From assembly GCF_900107415.1 (NCBI RefSeq), contig NZ_FNPX01000018.1:1-64000 (forward strand): a DNA stretch of 64,000 nucleotides, in the 5' to 3' direction. Made by a program: the position numbers and the translations under genes. The DNA is from Jannaschia faecimaris. Its GTDB lineage: Bacteria > Pseudomonadota > Alphaproteobacteria > Rhodobacterales > Rhodobacteraceae. This document shows positions 24,738 through 33,563 of the stretch, one piece after another (positions within the stretch are counted from its first letter, which is position 1; every line of letters starts with the position of its first letter). The notes under the pieces were generated by a model. It saw only the letters and a program-made list of their open reading frames with translations. It had not been told where the DNA came from and ran no database searches.

Positions 24738-26131
24738 CGCAGGTGATCCGATAGCCGCAGGCGTGCGATGCGCTCCACCTGTCGGCAGGCTTCAACGAAT
24801 TCGGTGGCGCGGTCATTCCCGATGCGCCGGTCAAAGGCTGACAGGATGCCCGCCTTGTCGTGGTCGCGCACCGCGATAATGAAGGGGAATCCGTGCTTTG
24901 CCACATAGGCTGCGTTACGCGTTTGGAATTTCTTTCGCTCCTCGTCGGTTAGCATATCGAGCCCTGCGCCCGCCTGTTCCGACGCGCTGTCGGCGGTCAG
25001 ACGACCGGCGGCGGCGAGTTTGCCGGCCAAGTCGGGATGCGCCTTCAATACTCCCAGACGCTCCTCCTCGGAGGCCGCGCGGAACATCCGGGCAAGAGCG
25101 TTGTGCAGGCCTGCGGCGGTGTCATGCGCGGGGCCGAGGTCGAGGTCGAAGGCGCGCTCGGCAATCCACGGGGAATGCTCGAAGATCGCGCCATAGGCGT
25201 TGATGAAGGTGGCCTTGTCCATCTCGCTGGACCGCACCCGTTTGGTCTGCGGATGAGTTGCTGTCCAGTGTTCCGCTATCTGAAGGCGGGTGGCGAACCA
25301 GACGCCGTCGTGCCCGCGTACGTAATCGATAAATCGCCTCAGCGCCTCCGCCCGACCGGGCCGCCCCGCCAGACGGCAATGCAAGCCGATGGACATCATC
25401 CGTCCCCCTTCGCGGTAAAGACAGTCAAAGCTGTCGCGAAGGTAGGTTTCCCACGACGCGCCATCGGGGTGCCCGGCCTGTATGGCGAAACGCATGTCAT
25501 TCGCGTCCAGCGTGTAAGGCACGACCAGCTGGTTTCGTTCCCCCACCTCGACCCAATAGGGCAGGTCGTCGGCATAGCTGTCGGAGACATAGGCGAATTG
25601 GCCGGTCTCGGACGCCAGTCGGATCGTGTTTTCGGAGGATCGGCCGCAATAGAACCCGCGCGGGGCCGCGCCTGTCACTTCGGTATGGAGGCGGATGGCC
25701 TCTTGGATGGCGGCGCGCTCGTCTGCTTCGGCCATATCCTTGTGTTCGACCCATTTCAGGCCATGCGACGCGATCTCCCACCCTGCCTCTACCATGCACT
25801 CGACCTGTTCCGGCCCGCGTGCCAGCGCGCTCGCCACGCCGTAAACCGTCACCGGCAGGTCGTGAAGCATCCGGTGCAAACGCCAGAACCCGGCGCGGGC
25901 ACCGTACTCATAGATCGATTCCATGTTGGCATGGCGCATCCCCGGCCAAGGCTGGGCACCCGTGATCTCCGACAGGAAGGCTTCGGATGCGGCGTCGCCG
26001 TGCAGGATATTATTCTCGCCGCCTTCCTCGTAATTGACGACCAGGCTGATTGCGATCCGCGCCTTGCCAGGCCAGTTGGCTTCGGGCGGGGTGGCACCGT
26101 ATCCGGTCATGTCGCGGGGGTAGCGTTGCAT
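24734..26131 (-). CDS. puuE: Fusion of allantoinase (PuuE type) and OHCU decarboxylase (UraD)
   Basis: The protein has 465 residues. The ATG at 26131 is chosen because GGAGGG lies five bases upstream; the frame stays open to 26419. Residues 1-300 are a polysaccharide-deacetylase/NodB-like domain of cofactor-free allantoinases (Y-E-E-G-G-E-N, A-S-H-G-L-K-W, Y-C-G-R-S-S-E-N-T). From residue 304 a UraD domain follows, with F-E-H-S-P-W-I-A-E-R-A around 317-327 and K-A-H-P-D-L-A-G-K near 370. UraD converts OHCU to S-allantoin and PuuE opens allantoin to allantoate, so the fusion joins consecutive reactions. It is divergent from uraH and puuD, which supply its substrate. Confidence 0.94.
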   Translation of the reverse strand: MQRYPRDMTGYGATPPEANWPGKARIAISLVVNYEEGGENNILHGDAASEAFLSEITGAQPWPGMRHANMESIYEYGARAGFWRLHRMLHDLPVTVYGVASALARGPEQVECMVEAGWEIASHGLKWVEHKDMAEADERAAIQEAIRLHTEVTGAAPRGFYCGRSSENTIRLASETGQFAYVSDSYADDLPYWVEVGERNQLVVPYTLDANDMRFAIQAGHPDGASWETYLRDSFDCLYREGGRMMSIGLHCRLAGRPGRAEALRRFIDYVRGHDGVWFATRLQIAEHWTATHPQTKRVRSSEMDKATFINAYGAIFEHSPWIAERAFDLDLGPAHDTAAGLHNALARMFRAASEEERLGVLKAHPDLAGKLAAAGRLTADSASEQAGAGLDMLTDEERKKFQTRNAAYVAKHGFPFIIAVRDHDKAGILSAFDRRIGNDRATEFVEACRQVERIARLRLSDHLR

Positions 26132-26273
26132 GTGCCCTCCTTGGTCGTGGCACCGTGATAAGGGATAAGTTCGGGCGGAAATTTCAAGACCTGTTTGGGT
26201 CCGGTTTGCTCGAAAGACGGTTTCGAACGGCGAAGACTGGAGTATTAGGAACATACCCAATCGGAGATTTAAG

Positions 26274-26627
26274 ATGGCCGGATATCTGACGACGCATGTT
26301 CTGGACACCGCGCGTGGCTGTCCTGCCGATGATTTGCACATCGAACTTTTCCGGGTCGACGGTGCCAAACGCTCCAAGCTGGCGGAGGCAAGGACCAATT
26401 CCGACGGTCGCACCGACACCCCGATCCTGCCGCAGGCCGAGTTCGCGACCGGTACGTTTGAGCTTGTATTCCACTGCGGCGGCTACCTGACCCGATCGGG
26501 GGTTGCCCCGGAAGAACCGCGTTTCCTCGATGTGATACCGCTCCGCTTCGGTATGGCTGAGGCGGCGCATTACCATGTGCCCCTGCTACTCAGCCCATTC
26601 GGCTATTCCACTTATCGAGGGTCCTGA
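26274..26627 (+). CDS. uraH: 5-hydroxyisourate hydrolase (transthyretin-like)
   Basis: The protein has 117 residues, the typical size. Conserved features are T-T-H-V-L-D (His8), the N-S-D-G-R-T-D arginine region near residue 44 and the diagnostic C-terminus Y-R-G-S. The enzyme hydrolyses 5-hydroxyisourate, the product of urate oxidation, to OHCU. It is transcribed divergently from the puuE-uraD fusion across 142 bases and followed by puuD, the urate oxidase. Three consecutive steps therefore lie together. Confidence 0.96.
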   Translation: MAGYLTTHVLDTARGCPADDLHIELFRVDGAKRSKLAEARTNSDGRTDTPILPQAEFATGTFELVFHCGGYLTRSGVAPEEPRFLDVIPLRFGMAEAAHYHVPLLLSPFGYSTYRGS

Positions 26628-26772
26628 TCGGACAGGCTCGTGTGCCAGCCTCCGACGCGGCACCCAGGATAAGACACATCTTCGGACGCTCGAAGCCGCT
26701 TGCCCTGCCCAATGGATGCTGGAAAAATGCACCCGCGCGCAGATTGCGTTGGCCCCGCTAGGAGAAGACGCG

Positions 26773-28026
26773 ATGTACGATCTGGCAATCATGTGGGACT
26801 GGCTGGCGTTCGCCGTGCGCTGGCTCCACGTCATCACCGGTATCGCCTGGATCGGGGCCAGCTTCTATTTTATCGCCCTTGACTTGGGTCTGCGCCGGGC
26901 TCCGGACATGCCGCAGGGGGCATACGGTGAGGAGTGGGAGGTCCACGGCGGTGGCTTCTACCATACCACGAAATACCTGGTGGCACCTGATCGTCTGCCC
27001 GAACATCTGATCTGGCATAAATGGCAGGCCTATTCGACCTGGCTGTCTGGGGTGGCCCTTTTGGCGATCGTTTACTGGGCCGGGGCGGAGCTTTTCCTGA
27101 TTGATCCGACCAAGGCGGACCTGACCACCTGGCAGGCCATAGCGCTTTCCGCCGCGTTCATCGCCGTTGCCTGGATCGGATATGACCTTTTGTGCAAATC
27201 GCCGCTCAAGACGCAGCCAACTGCGGTCATGCTGGTTCTGTTTGCAGGGATCGTGGTGGCAAGCTGGTCGCTTGATCAGGTGTTTACCGGGCGCGCGGCG
27301 CTGCTGCACCTTGGGGCGATGACGGCAACAATCATGACGGCCAACGTCTTCTTCATCATCATGCCAAACCAACGCATCGTCGTTGCCGATCTAAAGGCGG
27401 GCCGCACGCCCGATGCGAAATACGGTCAGATCGCCAAGCTGCGATCCACGCACAACAACTACCTCACGCTGCCCGTTCTGTTCCTCATGTTGTCGAACCA
27501 CTATCCGCTGTCTTTCGGCACGGAATACGCTTGGATCATCGCCTGTCTGGTATTTCTGACAGGTGTCACGATCCGGCACTACTTCAACACCTTGCATGCC
27601 ACGGGCGAAGGCCCGGCGTGGACATGGGGCGTGACTGCCGTCCTTTTCGTGATCATGGCGTGGCTGTCGACCGTCTCGCCTTTCGATGGCGATTACGAGG
27701 CGGTCGAAAATGCACCGATTACGCCTGCGGCCCTGCGATTTGCGCAGGCAGAGGGGTTCCAAGAAGCAGCCAACACCATCAGGGGACGCTGCTCCATGTG
27801 CCACGCAAGGGAGCCAGTATGGGAAGGGATGCACTGGGCCCCGAAAGGTGTTCATCTGGAAACGGATGGGGATATTGCGCTGCACGCGCGGCAAATCTAC
27901 CTGCAATCCGGCGTCAGCCATGCAATGCCCCCCGCCAATATTACCGACATGACCAATGAGGAGCGCGCCACCATCCGGGAATGGTTTCGCGACGCGGGTG
28001 GCGCATCGTTCGCCGGTCTTGGCTAG
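26773..28026 (+). CDS. puuD: Membrane urate hydroxylase PuuD with C-terminal cytochrome c domain
   Basis: The protein has 417 residues. The ATG at 26773 has AGGAGA about eight bases upstream; the frame is open to 26575 but the upstream residues do not fit the family. Eight or so membrane segments precede a periplasmic cytochrome c domain with one heme site C-S-M-C-H (340-344) and a probable axial Met in H-A-M-P-P-A-N (near 386). PuuD-type proteins oxidise urate to 5-hydroxyisourate and pass electrons to the cytochrome instead of to oxygen, replacing soluble uricase. The gene follows uraH by about 145 bases. Confidence 0.93.
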   Translation: MYDLAIMWDWLAFAVRWLHVITGIAWIGASFYFIALDLGLRRAPDMPQGAYGEEWEVHGGGFYHTTKYLVAPDRLPEHLIWHKWQAYSTWLSGVALLAIVYWAGAELFLIDPTKADLTTWQAIALSAAFIAVAWIGYDLLCKSPLKTQPTAVMLVLFAGIVVASWSLDQVFTGRAALLHLGAMTATIMTANVFFIIMPNQRIVVADLKAGRTPDAKYGQIAKLRSTHNNYLTLPVLFLMLSNHYPLSFGTEYAWIIACLVFLTGVTIRHYFNTLHATGEGPAWTWGVTAVLFVIMAWLSTVSPFDGDYEAVENAPITPAALRFAQAEGFQEAANTIRGRCSMCHAREPVWEGMHWAPKGVHLETDGDIALHARQIYLQSGVSHAMPPANITDMTNEERATIREWFRDAGGASFAGLG

Positions 28027-28152
28027 GTAAGAAGCTCCAAGTCAGTTTTGGCCTGATTTTTGGGCGGTTGCGCGGTTGTCAAAGGCCGCGCCATCGGCCA
28101 CGTTTCCCAGACGAGAGGGACCGGGCAGGTCCCCGAAACCAGGGAGAACGTG

Positions 28153-29160
28153 ATGTTCAATACTCTCAAAACTGCCGCATTTTCGGTGGTCGTGGCTCTT
28201 GGCCTTGGCGGAACCGCCAGCGCGCAGGACCTGACATTCTTCACCATCGGGACGGGCGGCACGTCCTTCACCTACTATCCGGTCGGTGGCGTGATCGCGA
28301 ACGCCATCTCCAAACCCCCCGGCTCGCGCGAATGTGGCGAGGGTGGCTCCTGCGGGGTTGACGGCCTGATCGCGTCGGCCGTGTCGTCGCGCGGCTCGGT
28401 CGACAACATCAATGCCATCCTGTCGGGCCTGCGTGACAGTGGTTTCGCGCAATCGGACGTCGCTTATTGGGCCTATACCGGGACAGGCACCCGCGAAGGC
28501 GAAGAGCCTGCCGAGGATCTGCGCACCATCGCCGCCCTATTCGAAGAGCACATCCACCTTGTTGCACTTGCCGATAGCGGCATCGATAGCGTGGCGGACT
28601 TGGCGGGCAAACGGGTTTCGCTCGATGAGCCGGGTTCGGGCACCTATGTCGATGCGAACCTCATCCTTGAGGCCGGCGGCCTGAGCCAGGACGACATCAC
28701 GGTCGAGGCGCTCAAGGGATCGGCCGCGGCAGAGGCCCTGCGCAACAGCCAGATTGATGCCTTCTTCGCTGTCGCGGGCTATCCAACCGGAGCCGTGGTC
28801 GAACTGGCTTCGGCCGCTGACATCAAGATCGTTCCGATCGACGGTGACGTTGCCGCCACGCTGACCGACAAGTATGGCTTCTTCGCCGTCTCAGATATCC
28901 CGGAGGGTACGTACGAAGGTGTAGCAGGTGCTGACACCATTTCGGTTGGTGCCCAGTGGTTCACCTCGGCCAAGGCCGACGATGAGCTGATCTACAACAT
29001 CACCAAGGCGATGTGGAACGAGCAGAGCCGCGCGCTGCTGGACGTGGGTCACGCGAAGGGTAAGACGATCACAGCAGACACGGCGCTCGATGGTGTCGGC
29101 GTCCCTCTGCATGCGGGGGCCGAGCGGTACTATCGCGAAACCGGCCTTCTGGACCAATAA
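28153..29160 (+). CDS. TAXI-family TRAP transporter substrate-binding protein
   Basis: The protein has 335 residues from the ATG at 28153, with AGGGAGA just upstream and a clear Sec signal peptide (cleavage after A-S-A, about residue 24). The mature part starts with L-T-F-F-T-I-G-T-G-G-T, the TAXI family hallmark, and has L-A-G-K-R-V-S-L-D-E-P-G-S-G-T in the first lobe. It delivers an unknown organic anion to the fused permease downstream. Position directly after puuD suggests a purine-pathway compound such as a ureide or urate, but TAXI ligands are poorly known. The Cys pair in R-E-C-G-E-G-G-S-C is a noticeable insertion. Confidence 0.93.
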   Translation: MFNTLKTAAFSVVVALGLGGTASAQDLTFFTIGTGGTSFTYYPVGGVIANAISKPPGSRECGEGGSCGVDGLIASAVSSRGSVDNINAILSGLRDSGFAQSDVAYWAYTGTGTREGEEPAEDLRTIAALFEEHIHLVALADSGIDSVADLAGKRVSLDEPGSGTYVDANLILEAGGLSQDDITVEALKGSAAAEALRNSQIDAFFAVAGYPTGAVVELASAADIKIVPIDGDVAATLTDKYGFFAVSDIPEGTYEGVAGADTISVGAQWFTSAKADDELIYNITKAMWNEQSRALLDVGHAKGKTITADTALDGVGVPLHAGAERYYRETGLLDQ

Positions 29161-29166
29161 AATCAG

Positions 29167-29197
29167 ATCAGGGCGGGCCAGAACGGTCCGCCCTGAT
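29167..29197 (+). terminator. Hairpin between TRAP binding protein and permease genes
   Basis: A 13-base-pair stem with one mismatch (29167-29179 with 29185-29197, core CAGGGCGG) has a five-base loop, starting six bases after the binding-protein stop. No T run follows, so it is more likely a stability element or partial attenuator that raises binding-protein expression over permease. Confidence 0.65.
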
Positions 29198-29247
29198 TAC
29201 GTCCGTGTGGCCCTAGGGGTCGCCCGCAGCCCTCCGGCGAGGCCCCC

Positions 29248-31332
29248 ATGTCAACCACAGACACCGACCGCGACCTTACGCCCAAAGAACTTGCCGCGAT
29301 CGAGCGGAAGTTCGACCCTGAGACGGCTTTCCGGACCACCGGGCCCATCATGGGGAGTGTTATCTTCGCCGCGCTGGTGGCGATGTCTGTCTATCATTTC
29401 TATGCCGCCGGATTTGGTCTGATCCGGGAACTTCTGCATTTCGGGGTCCATCTGGCCTTCGTGCTGGGCCTCGGGTTCCTGTTGTTTTCATGGCGTCGTG
29501 CGCCCGATGACGGCACCATTGCAGACAACTGGTGGTCGTTCGACGGGGTGAACATCCTCGACATCGTCTTTGCGGTGCTTGCTGTGGGGGCTGCGCTCTA
29601 TCTGCCGTTGCTTCCGCCGGAGTTCGTGTCGCAACGTGTCGGCGACCCGACGTCCGTGGAAATCTTCATGGGGTCCGCGCTGCTGCTGATCACGCTGGAG
29701 GTTGCGCGCAGGTCCATCGGGCCGACCCTGCCGATCATCGCGCTGATCTTCATCCTGTTCGCACTTTTTGGCCAATACGCGCCCGGTGCCCTTAAGCACG
29801 GGGGGACCAGCTGGCTCGGCTTCATCAACCACATCTACATGACAAACCAGGGCATCTACGGCGTCGCCATTGGCGCGATGGCAAAGTACGTCTTTCTGTT
29901 CATCGTCTTCGGTGCGCTGGCAACGCGGATCGGGCTTGGCCAGCTCTTCATTGACTTGGCGTCTGTCATCGCGGGGCGTTATTCCGGCGGGCCGGCGAAA
30001 GTGGCGATATGTGCGTCGGCCTTCATGGGGTCGATCTCGGGCTCGTCCATTGGCAACACGGTTACGACGGGTGCGCTGACTATTCCGGCGATGAAGCGTG
30101 TGGGCTACCCCAAGGAGTTCGCTGCCGCGACAGAAGCAACGGCCTCGACCGGTGGTCAGATCACTCCGCCCGTTATGGGGGCAGCGGCCTTCATCATGGT
30201 CGACTACCTGAATATCCCTCTACGCGACATTCTGGCGGCGGCGCTGTTCCCGGCACTTCTGCACTATTTCGGCATCTTCGTCATGGTGCACTTGGAGGCG
30301 AAGAAGCTGGGCCTGCGCGGATTGACTGCAGAAGAAATGCCGAACCTATTTCGCGTCTTGCGCAACGGCTGGCTGACGATCGCACCGCTGGTCGTCCTGA
30401 TCTATATGATCTTGGACGGGCGCACCCCCAGCTATGCCGCTGTCTACGCCATTATCGCCTGCGTCGTCGTGGGCTTCATGCAGAACGGGATCATCCGCGC
30501 CCAGTGCAAGGCGCGGGGTGAGCCGCTTCCGTCGGATTTGTTCGGCCCGAAAGCGCTGCTGGATGCGCTTGCCAACGGCGCGCGCGCCACCATCGCGATC
30601 GGTGCGGCCGCAGCCTGTGTGGGCATTATCGTGGGGGTCGTGACGCTAACCGGTTCGGGCTTCCGGGTCGGATCTATCGTGATCACCACGGCGAACGATA
30701 TCGCAGCCTTTGTGTCGATCCTGCCGCTCTTTGACATTTTCGATCTTCAGCAATGGTCGCTCTTCTTCTCACTTGTGCTGGTGGCGATGGCTTGCATCGT
30801 TATGGGGGCAGGGGTGCCGACGACAGCGACCTATATCATCCTCGTATCGGTCACGGCGGGAGCGTTCCAGATCCTTGGAGTTGAGCCGATTGTGGCCCAC
30901 TTCTTCGTCTTCTACTATGGCGTTCTGGCGGACATCACACCGCCCGTCGCGCTTGCCGCCTATGCCGCCGCCGGCATCGCCGGGTCGAACCCGTTCAAGA
31001 CCGGCAACACGGCATTCCGGCTGGGCATAGCCAAAGCGCTCGTGCCCTTCGTCTTCGTCTATTCCCCCGCGCTCCTGCTGGTTGCCGAAGGTTTCAGCTG
31101 GCCCGCCTTCACCGTAACGCTGGCCGGCGCGGCCATGGGCATTGGCGCGCTGGGCATCGCCTTCACCGGCTACCTGTTCGCCAAGATGCCGATGTGGCAG
31201 CGGGTTTACACCGGCCTTGCATCACTCTTCTTCATTGCGCCCGGTCTCACGACTTTCCTGATTGGCGCGGCATTGCTGGCCCCGGTACTGCTTATTCAAG
31301 TGCGTGCGGGGCACCGGGCGCAAATGGTATGA
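29248..31332 (+). CDS. TRAP transporter fused permease (DctQ-DctM type)
   Basis: The protein has 694 residues. After a charged cytoplasmic N-terminus come about four membrane segments equivalent to the small DctQ subunit, then a DctM-like domain of about 12 segments, with G-S-I-S-G-S-S-I-G-N-T-V-T-T-G (about 259-273) and T-G-G-Q-I-T-P-P-V-M-G-A-A-A-F (about 295-309), the signature loops of TAXI permeases. It uses a sodium or proton gradient for uptake of the ligand captured by the upstream TAXI protein. Its ATG has only a poor ribosome site (GGCGAGG). Confidence 0.95.
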   Translation: MSTTDTDRDLTPKELAAIERKFDPETAFRTTGPIMGSVIFAALVAMSVYHFYAAGFGLIRELLHFGVHLAFVLGLGFLLFSWRRAPDDGTIADNWWSFDGVNILDIVFAVLAVGAALYLPLLPPEFVSQRVGDPTSVEIFMGSALLLITLEVARRSIGPTLPIIALIFILFALFGQYAPGALKHGGTSWLGFINHIYMTNQGIYGVAIGAMAKYVFLFIVFGALATRIGLGQLFIDLASVIAGRYSGGPAKVAICASAFMGSISGSSIGNTVTTGALTIPAMKRVGYPKEFAAATEATASTGGQITPPVMGAAAFIMVDYLNIPLRDILAAALFPALLHYFGIFVMVHLEAKKLGLRGLTAEEMPNLFRVLRNGWLTIAPLVVLIYMILDGRTPSYAAVYAIIACVVVGFMQNGIIRAQCKARGEPLPSDLFGPKALLDALANGARATIAIGAAAACVGIIVGVVTLTGSGFRVGSIVITTANDIAAFVSILPLFDIFDLQQWSLFFSLVLVAMACIVMGAGVPTTATYIILVSVTAGAFQILGVEPIVAHFFVFYYGVLADITPPVALAAYAAAGIAGSNPFKTGNTAFRLGIAKALVPFVFVYSPALLLVAEGFSWPAFTVTLAGAAMGIGALGIAFTGYLFAKMPMWQRVYTGLASLFFIAPGLTTFLIGAALLAPVLLIQVRAGHRAQMV

Positions 31333-31343
31333 CTTCTCGCAGG

Positions 31344-31379
31344 AGCACCCCAAAGCAATTTCATGTGTTTGGCGGTGCT
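31344..31379. terminator. Imperfect hairpin between convergent genes
   Basis: AGCACC-CCAAA (31344-31354) pairs with TTTGG-c-GGTGCT (31368-31379) with one bulged base and a 13-base loop. It lies just past the permease stop and before the SDR stop, where a bidirectional terminator is expected. There is no strong T run, so efficiency is doubtful. Confidence 0.4.
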
Positions 31380-31424
31380 TGGGCAGGCGTCCTTCTCCTT
31401 TGATGGCTCCACCTGACCGCGCGT

Positions 31425-32162
31425 TCAATACGTCGCGCGACCGCCCGAAAGATCGAACACCGCGCCCGTGGTAAAGCTGTTGGCGGCGGAGACGGCCCAG
31501 GCGATCATCTCGGCGGCTTCCTCGACCTCCAGGAACCGACCGCGCGGGATCTTGGAGAGCATATAGGCGATATGCTCCTCGCTCATCTGGTCGAATATCG
31601 GCGTGCGGGCGGCGGCGGGTGTGACGCAGTTCACCGCGATGTCCATGTCCGCCAGCTCTTTGCCCAAAGACTTGGTAAAGCCGATTACGCCCGCCTTGGA
31701 TGCGGAATAGGCGCAGGCATTGGGGTTGCCCTCCTTGCCCGCGATGGAGGCAATGTTCAGTATGCGACCATAACGGGCGGCCTTCATGCCGGGCACCAAG
31801 GCGCGGTTTACGTTGAAGGTGCCGGTCAGGTTGATGGCTATGATCCTGGCCCAGTCTTCCAGGCCATAGTCCACGACCGGAACGTTCGGCCCGGCAATGC
31901 CGGCGGAGTTCACCAGCACAACTGGCTTGCCCAGGGTCTTGGTCGTTTGTGCTAGTGCGGCCTCGACCGAGGCATAGTCGGACACGTCGCACGTTACCGC
32001 CAATGTGCCCAAGGTTTCGGCCGTTGCCGCATTGAGTTCGGCGTTGGCATCCCAACTGGCGACCCGCGCGCCGCCGGCGATCAACTTGCGCATCACGGCC
32101 AGGCCAATGCCCTGTGCGCCACCGGTGACGACGGCCACCTGATCCTTGAATGTTTCGTCCAT
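31425..32162 (-). CDS. Short-chain dehydrogenase/reductase (SDR)
   Basis: The protein has 245 residues, a classical SDR: cofactor motif T-G-G-A-Q-G-I-G (13-20), N-S-A-G (85-88), catalytic Ser139, Tyr152 and Lys156 in Y-S-A-S-K. The Asp at the end of beta-2 (S-W-D-A-N, Asp38) suggests NAD(H) preference. The substrate is not deducible. Its closest look is to FabG-like and sugar/polyol dehydrogenase branches. It is convergent with the TRAP genes and has no operon partners. Confidence 0.9.
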   Translation of the reverse strand: MDETFKDQVAVVTGGAQGIGLAVMRKLIAGGARVASWDANAELNAATAETLGTLAVTCDVSDYASVEAALAQTTKTLGKPVVLVNSAGIAGPNVPVVDYGLEDWARIIAINLTGTFNVNRALVPGMKAARYGRILNIASIAGKEGNPNACAYSASKAGVIGFTKSLGKELADMDIAVNCVTPAAARTPIFDQMSEEHIAYMLSKIPRGRFLEVEEAAEMIAWAVSAANSFTTGAVFDLSGGRATY

Positions 32163-32247
32163 GATATCCCCCTAATCCCTTTGGAAAAACCGTAGCGTCA
32201 GTGGACGGGGCTGGGAACCGGAAAGGGGGGCTGCGCGTCTGGTTCCC

Positions 32248-32577
32248 ATGGCAAACCGACGCACACACGATATCCTGACCGCGCGCCCGGAGCTGGAGGA
32301 TAGGTTTGCCCTCCATCCGGACAGCTGTTTGCGTCTCCCAATGGCGGGTATTCATTTCGATTGCGAAAACTTCGTGGGAGTGGTGCCGGGCATTGGTGAT
32401 ATCGCTGCCACGACTCCGCTTTGCCACATGCAGTTCCGGGGGCAGGCCATGTGTGGGCTTTTCCAGAACAAAGCGGGTAACGTTGCCAAAGCTCCGAAGG
32501 CCAGCCGAAGGGTCGTGACCGTCTTGCGTCACCATTTACAGATGGCCGACGACCTGTTCGAAGAGGTGTCCACATGA
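32248..32577 (+). CDS. Possible hypothetical protein upstream of the YihY gene
   Basis: This is a 109-codon frame whose stop overlaps the start of the YihY-family gene (ATGA), which argues for reality. Against it, the sequence matches no family known to me, the composition is ordinary, and the opposite strand is also open. The 410-base gap between the SDR and YihY genes otherwise holds only promoters. Confidence 0.3.
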   Translation: MANRRTHDILTARPELEDRFALHPDSCLRLPMAGIHFDCENFVGVVPGIGDIAATTPLCHMQFRGQAMCGLFQNKAGNVAKAPKASRRVVTVLRHHLQMADDLFEEVST

Positions 32578-33563
32578 AGCGTGACAGGCCGGCCACGACC
32601 AACGAGGCCATAGCAGCAGAACCGGGTCGGGGCCGGGACGCGGTCGGCCCGACCGAAATTCCCAGAAAAGGTTGGCTGGATATCACGAAGCGATTGAAAG
32701 CCGAAATCGCGAAGGACAACCTGTCCCTTATTGCGGCAGGCGTCGCGTTCTACAGCCTGCTGGCGATTTTTCCGGCGATTACGGCGCTGATGTCGATCGC
32801 CGGATTGATGTATCGTCCCGAAGAACTCGTCTTCGTTCTCGAAGGCGCGGCGGGTATCGTACCGCCAGACGTTAGCCGCATCTTGCTGGAGCAGGCGCAA
32901 TCGGTCGCTGGCAGTGGCGGCGGAGGCCTGACCCTCGGACTCGCGCTGGGCTTGGGCCTTGCACTCTGGTCGGGGTCCAACGGTGTCGGCAGCCTGATCC
33001 AAGGGTTGAACGTTGCCTATGGCGAACGTGAGACCCGTGGATTTGTTGGCCTGAAGCTGCGGACCATAGGGATGACGGTGGTCATGATGCTGGGCCTGCT
33101 TCTGGCGACATCTCTGATCGTCGTCGTTCCCATCGGTCTGGCCGTCGCCGTCCTGCCCCCGCAGGTCGAGAGGGTCGTTCAACTCGTGGCCTATGTGCCG
33201 CTTGCGCTCATCTTCGTGGCCGGTGTGTCCGGCCTTTACCGTTGGGGGCCTGATCGGGCACGTGCCAAATGGCGCTGGCTGACGCCGGGGGCTGTTGCCG
33301 CATCCGCGCTATGGCTTGCCGCGTCGGTTGGTTTCTCAGTCTACGTGCAGACCTTCGGCAGCTACAACGAGACATTCGGATCCATCGCCGGCGTCATCGT
33401 TCTGTTGATGTGGCTTTGGCTGTCGGCCCTCGTCGTTCTGCTGGGCGCAAAGCTCAACGCCGAGATGGAGGCGCAGACAGCACGCGACAGCACGAAAGGC
33501 CCAAGGGAGCCTATGGGCCATCGCAAAGCCGTCAAGGCAGATGAGCTGGGCCATGCAAGTTGA
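32574..33563 (+). CDS. YihY/BrkB-family inner membrane protein
   Basis: The protein has 329 residues. A hydrophilic N-terminus (about 40 residues) leads into six membrane segments. Diagnostic phrases are L-I-A-A-G-V-A-F-Y-S-L-L-A-I-F-P, N-V-A-Y-G-E-R-E-T-R-G-F and G-S-Y-N-E-T-F-G-S-I-A-G-V-I-V, the last being near-universal in YihY proteins. Members were once called ribonuclease BN by mistake; the true role is uncertain, with transport or envelope functions proposed. The 3' end overlaps the AI-2E-family gene by 23 bases, so the two are probably co-translated. Confidence 0.9.
   Translation: MKRDRPATTNEAIAAEPGRGRDAVGPTEIPRKGWLDITKRLKAEIAKDNLSLIAAGVAFYSLLAIFPAITALMSIAGLMYRPEELVFVLEGAAGIVPPDVSRILLEQAQSVAGSGGGGLTLGLALGLGLALWSGSNGVGSLIQGLNVAYGERETRGFVGLKLRTIGMTVVMMLGLLLATSLIVVVPIGLAVAVLPPQVERVVQLVAYVPLALIFVAGVSGLYRWGPDRARAKWRWLTPGAVAASALWLAASVGFSVYVQTFGSYNETFGSIAGVIVLLMWLWLSALVVLLGAKLNAEMEAQTARDSTKGPREPMGHRKAVKADELGHAS

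Noticed and set aside
25037-26158. A 373-codon plus-strand open frame
   Set aside because: Antisense shadow of the puuE-uraD fusion gene.
31222-32535. A 437-codon minus-strand open frame
   Set aside because: It covers the SDR gene in another frame; the SDR frame has the intact catalytic motifs, this one is Arg/Gly/His-rich noise.
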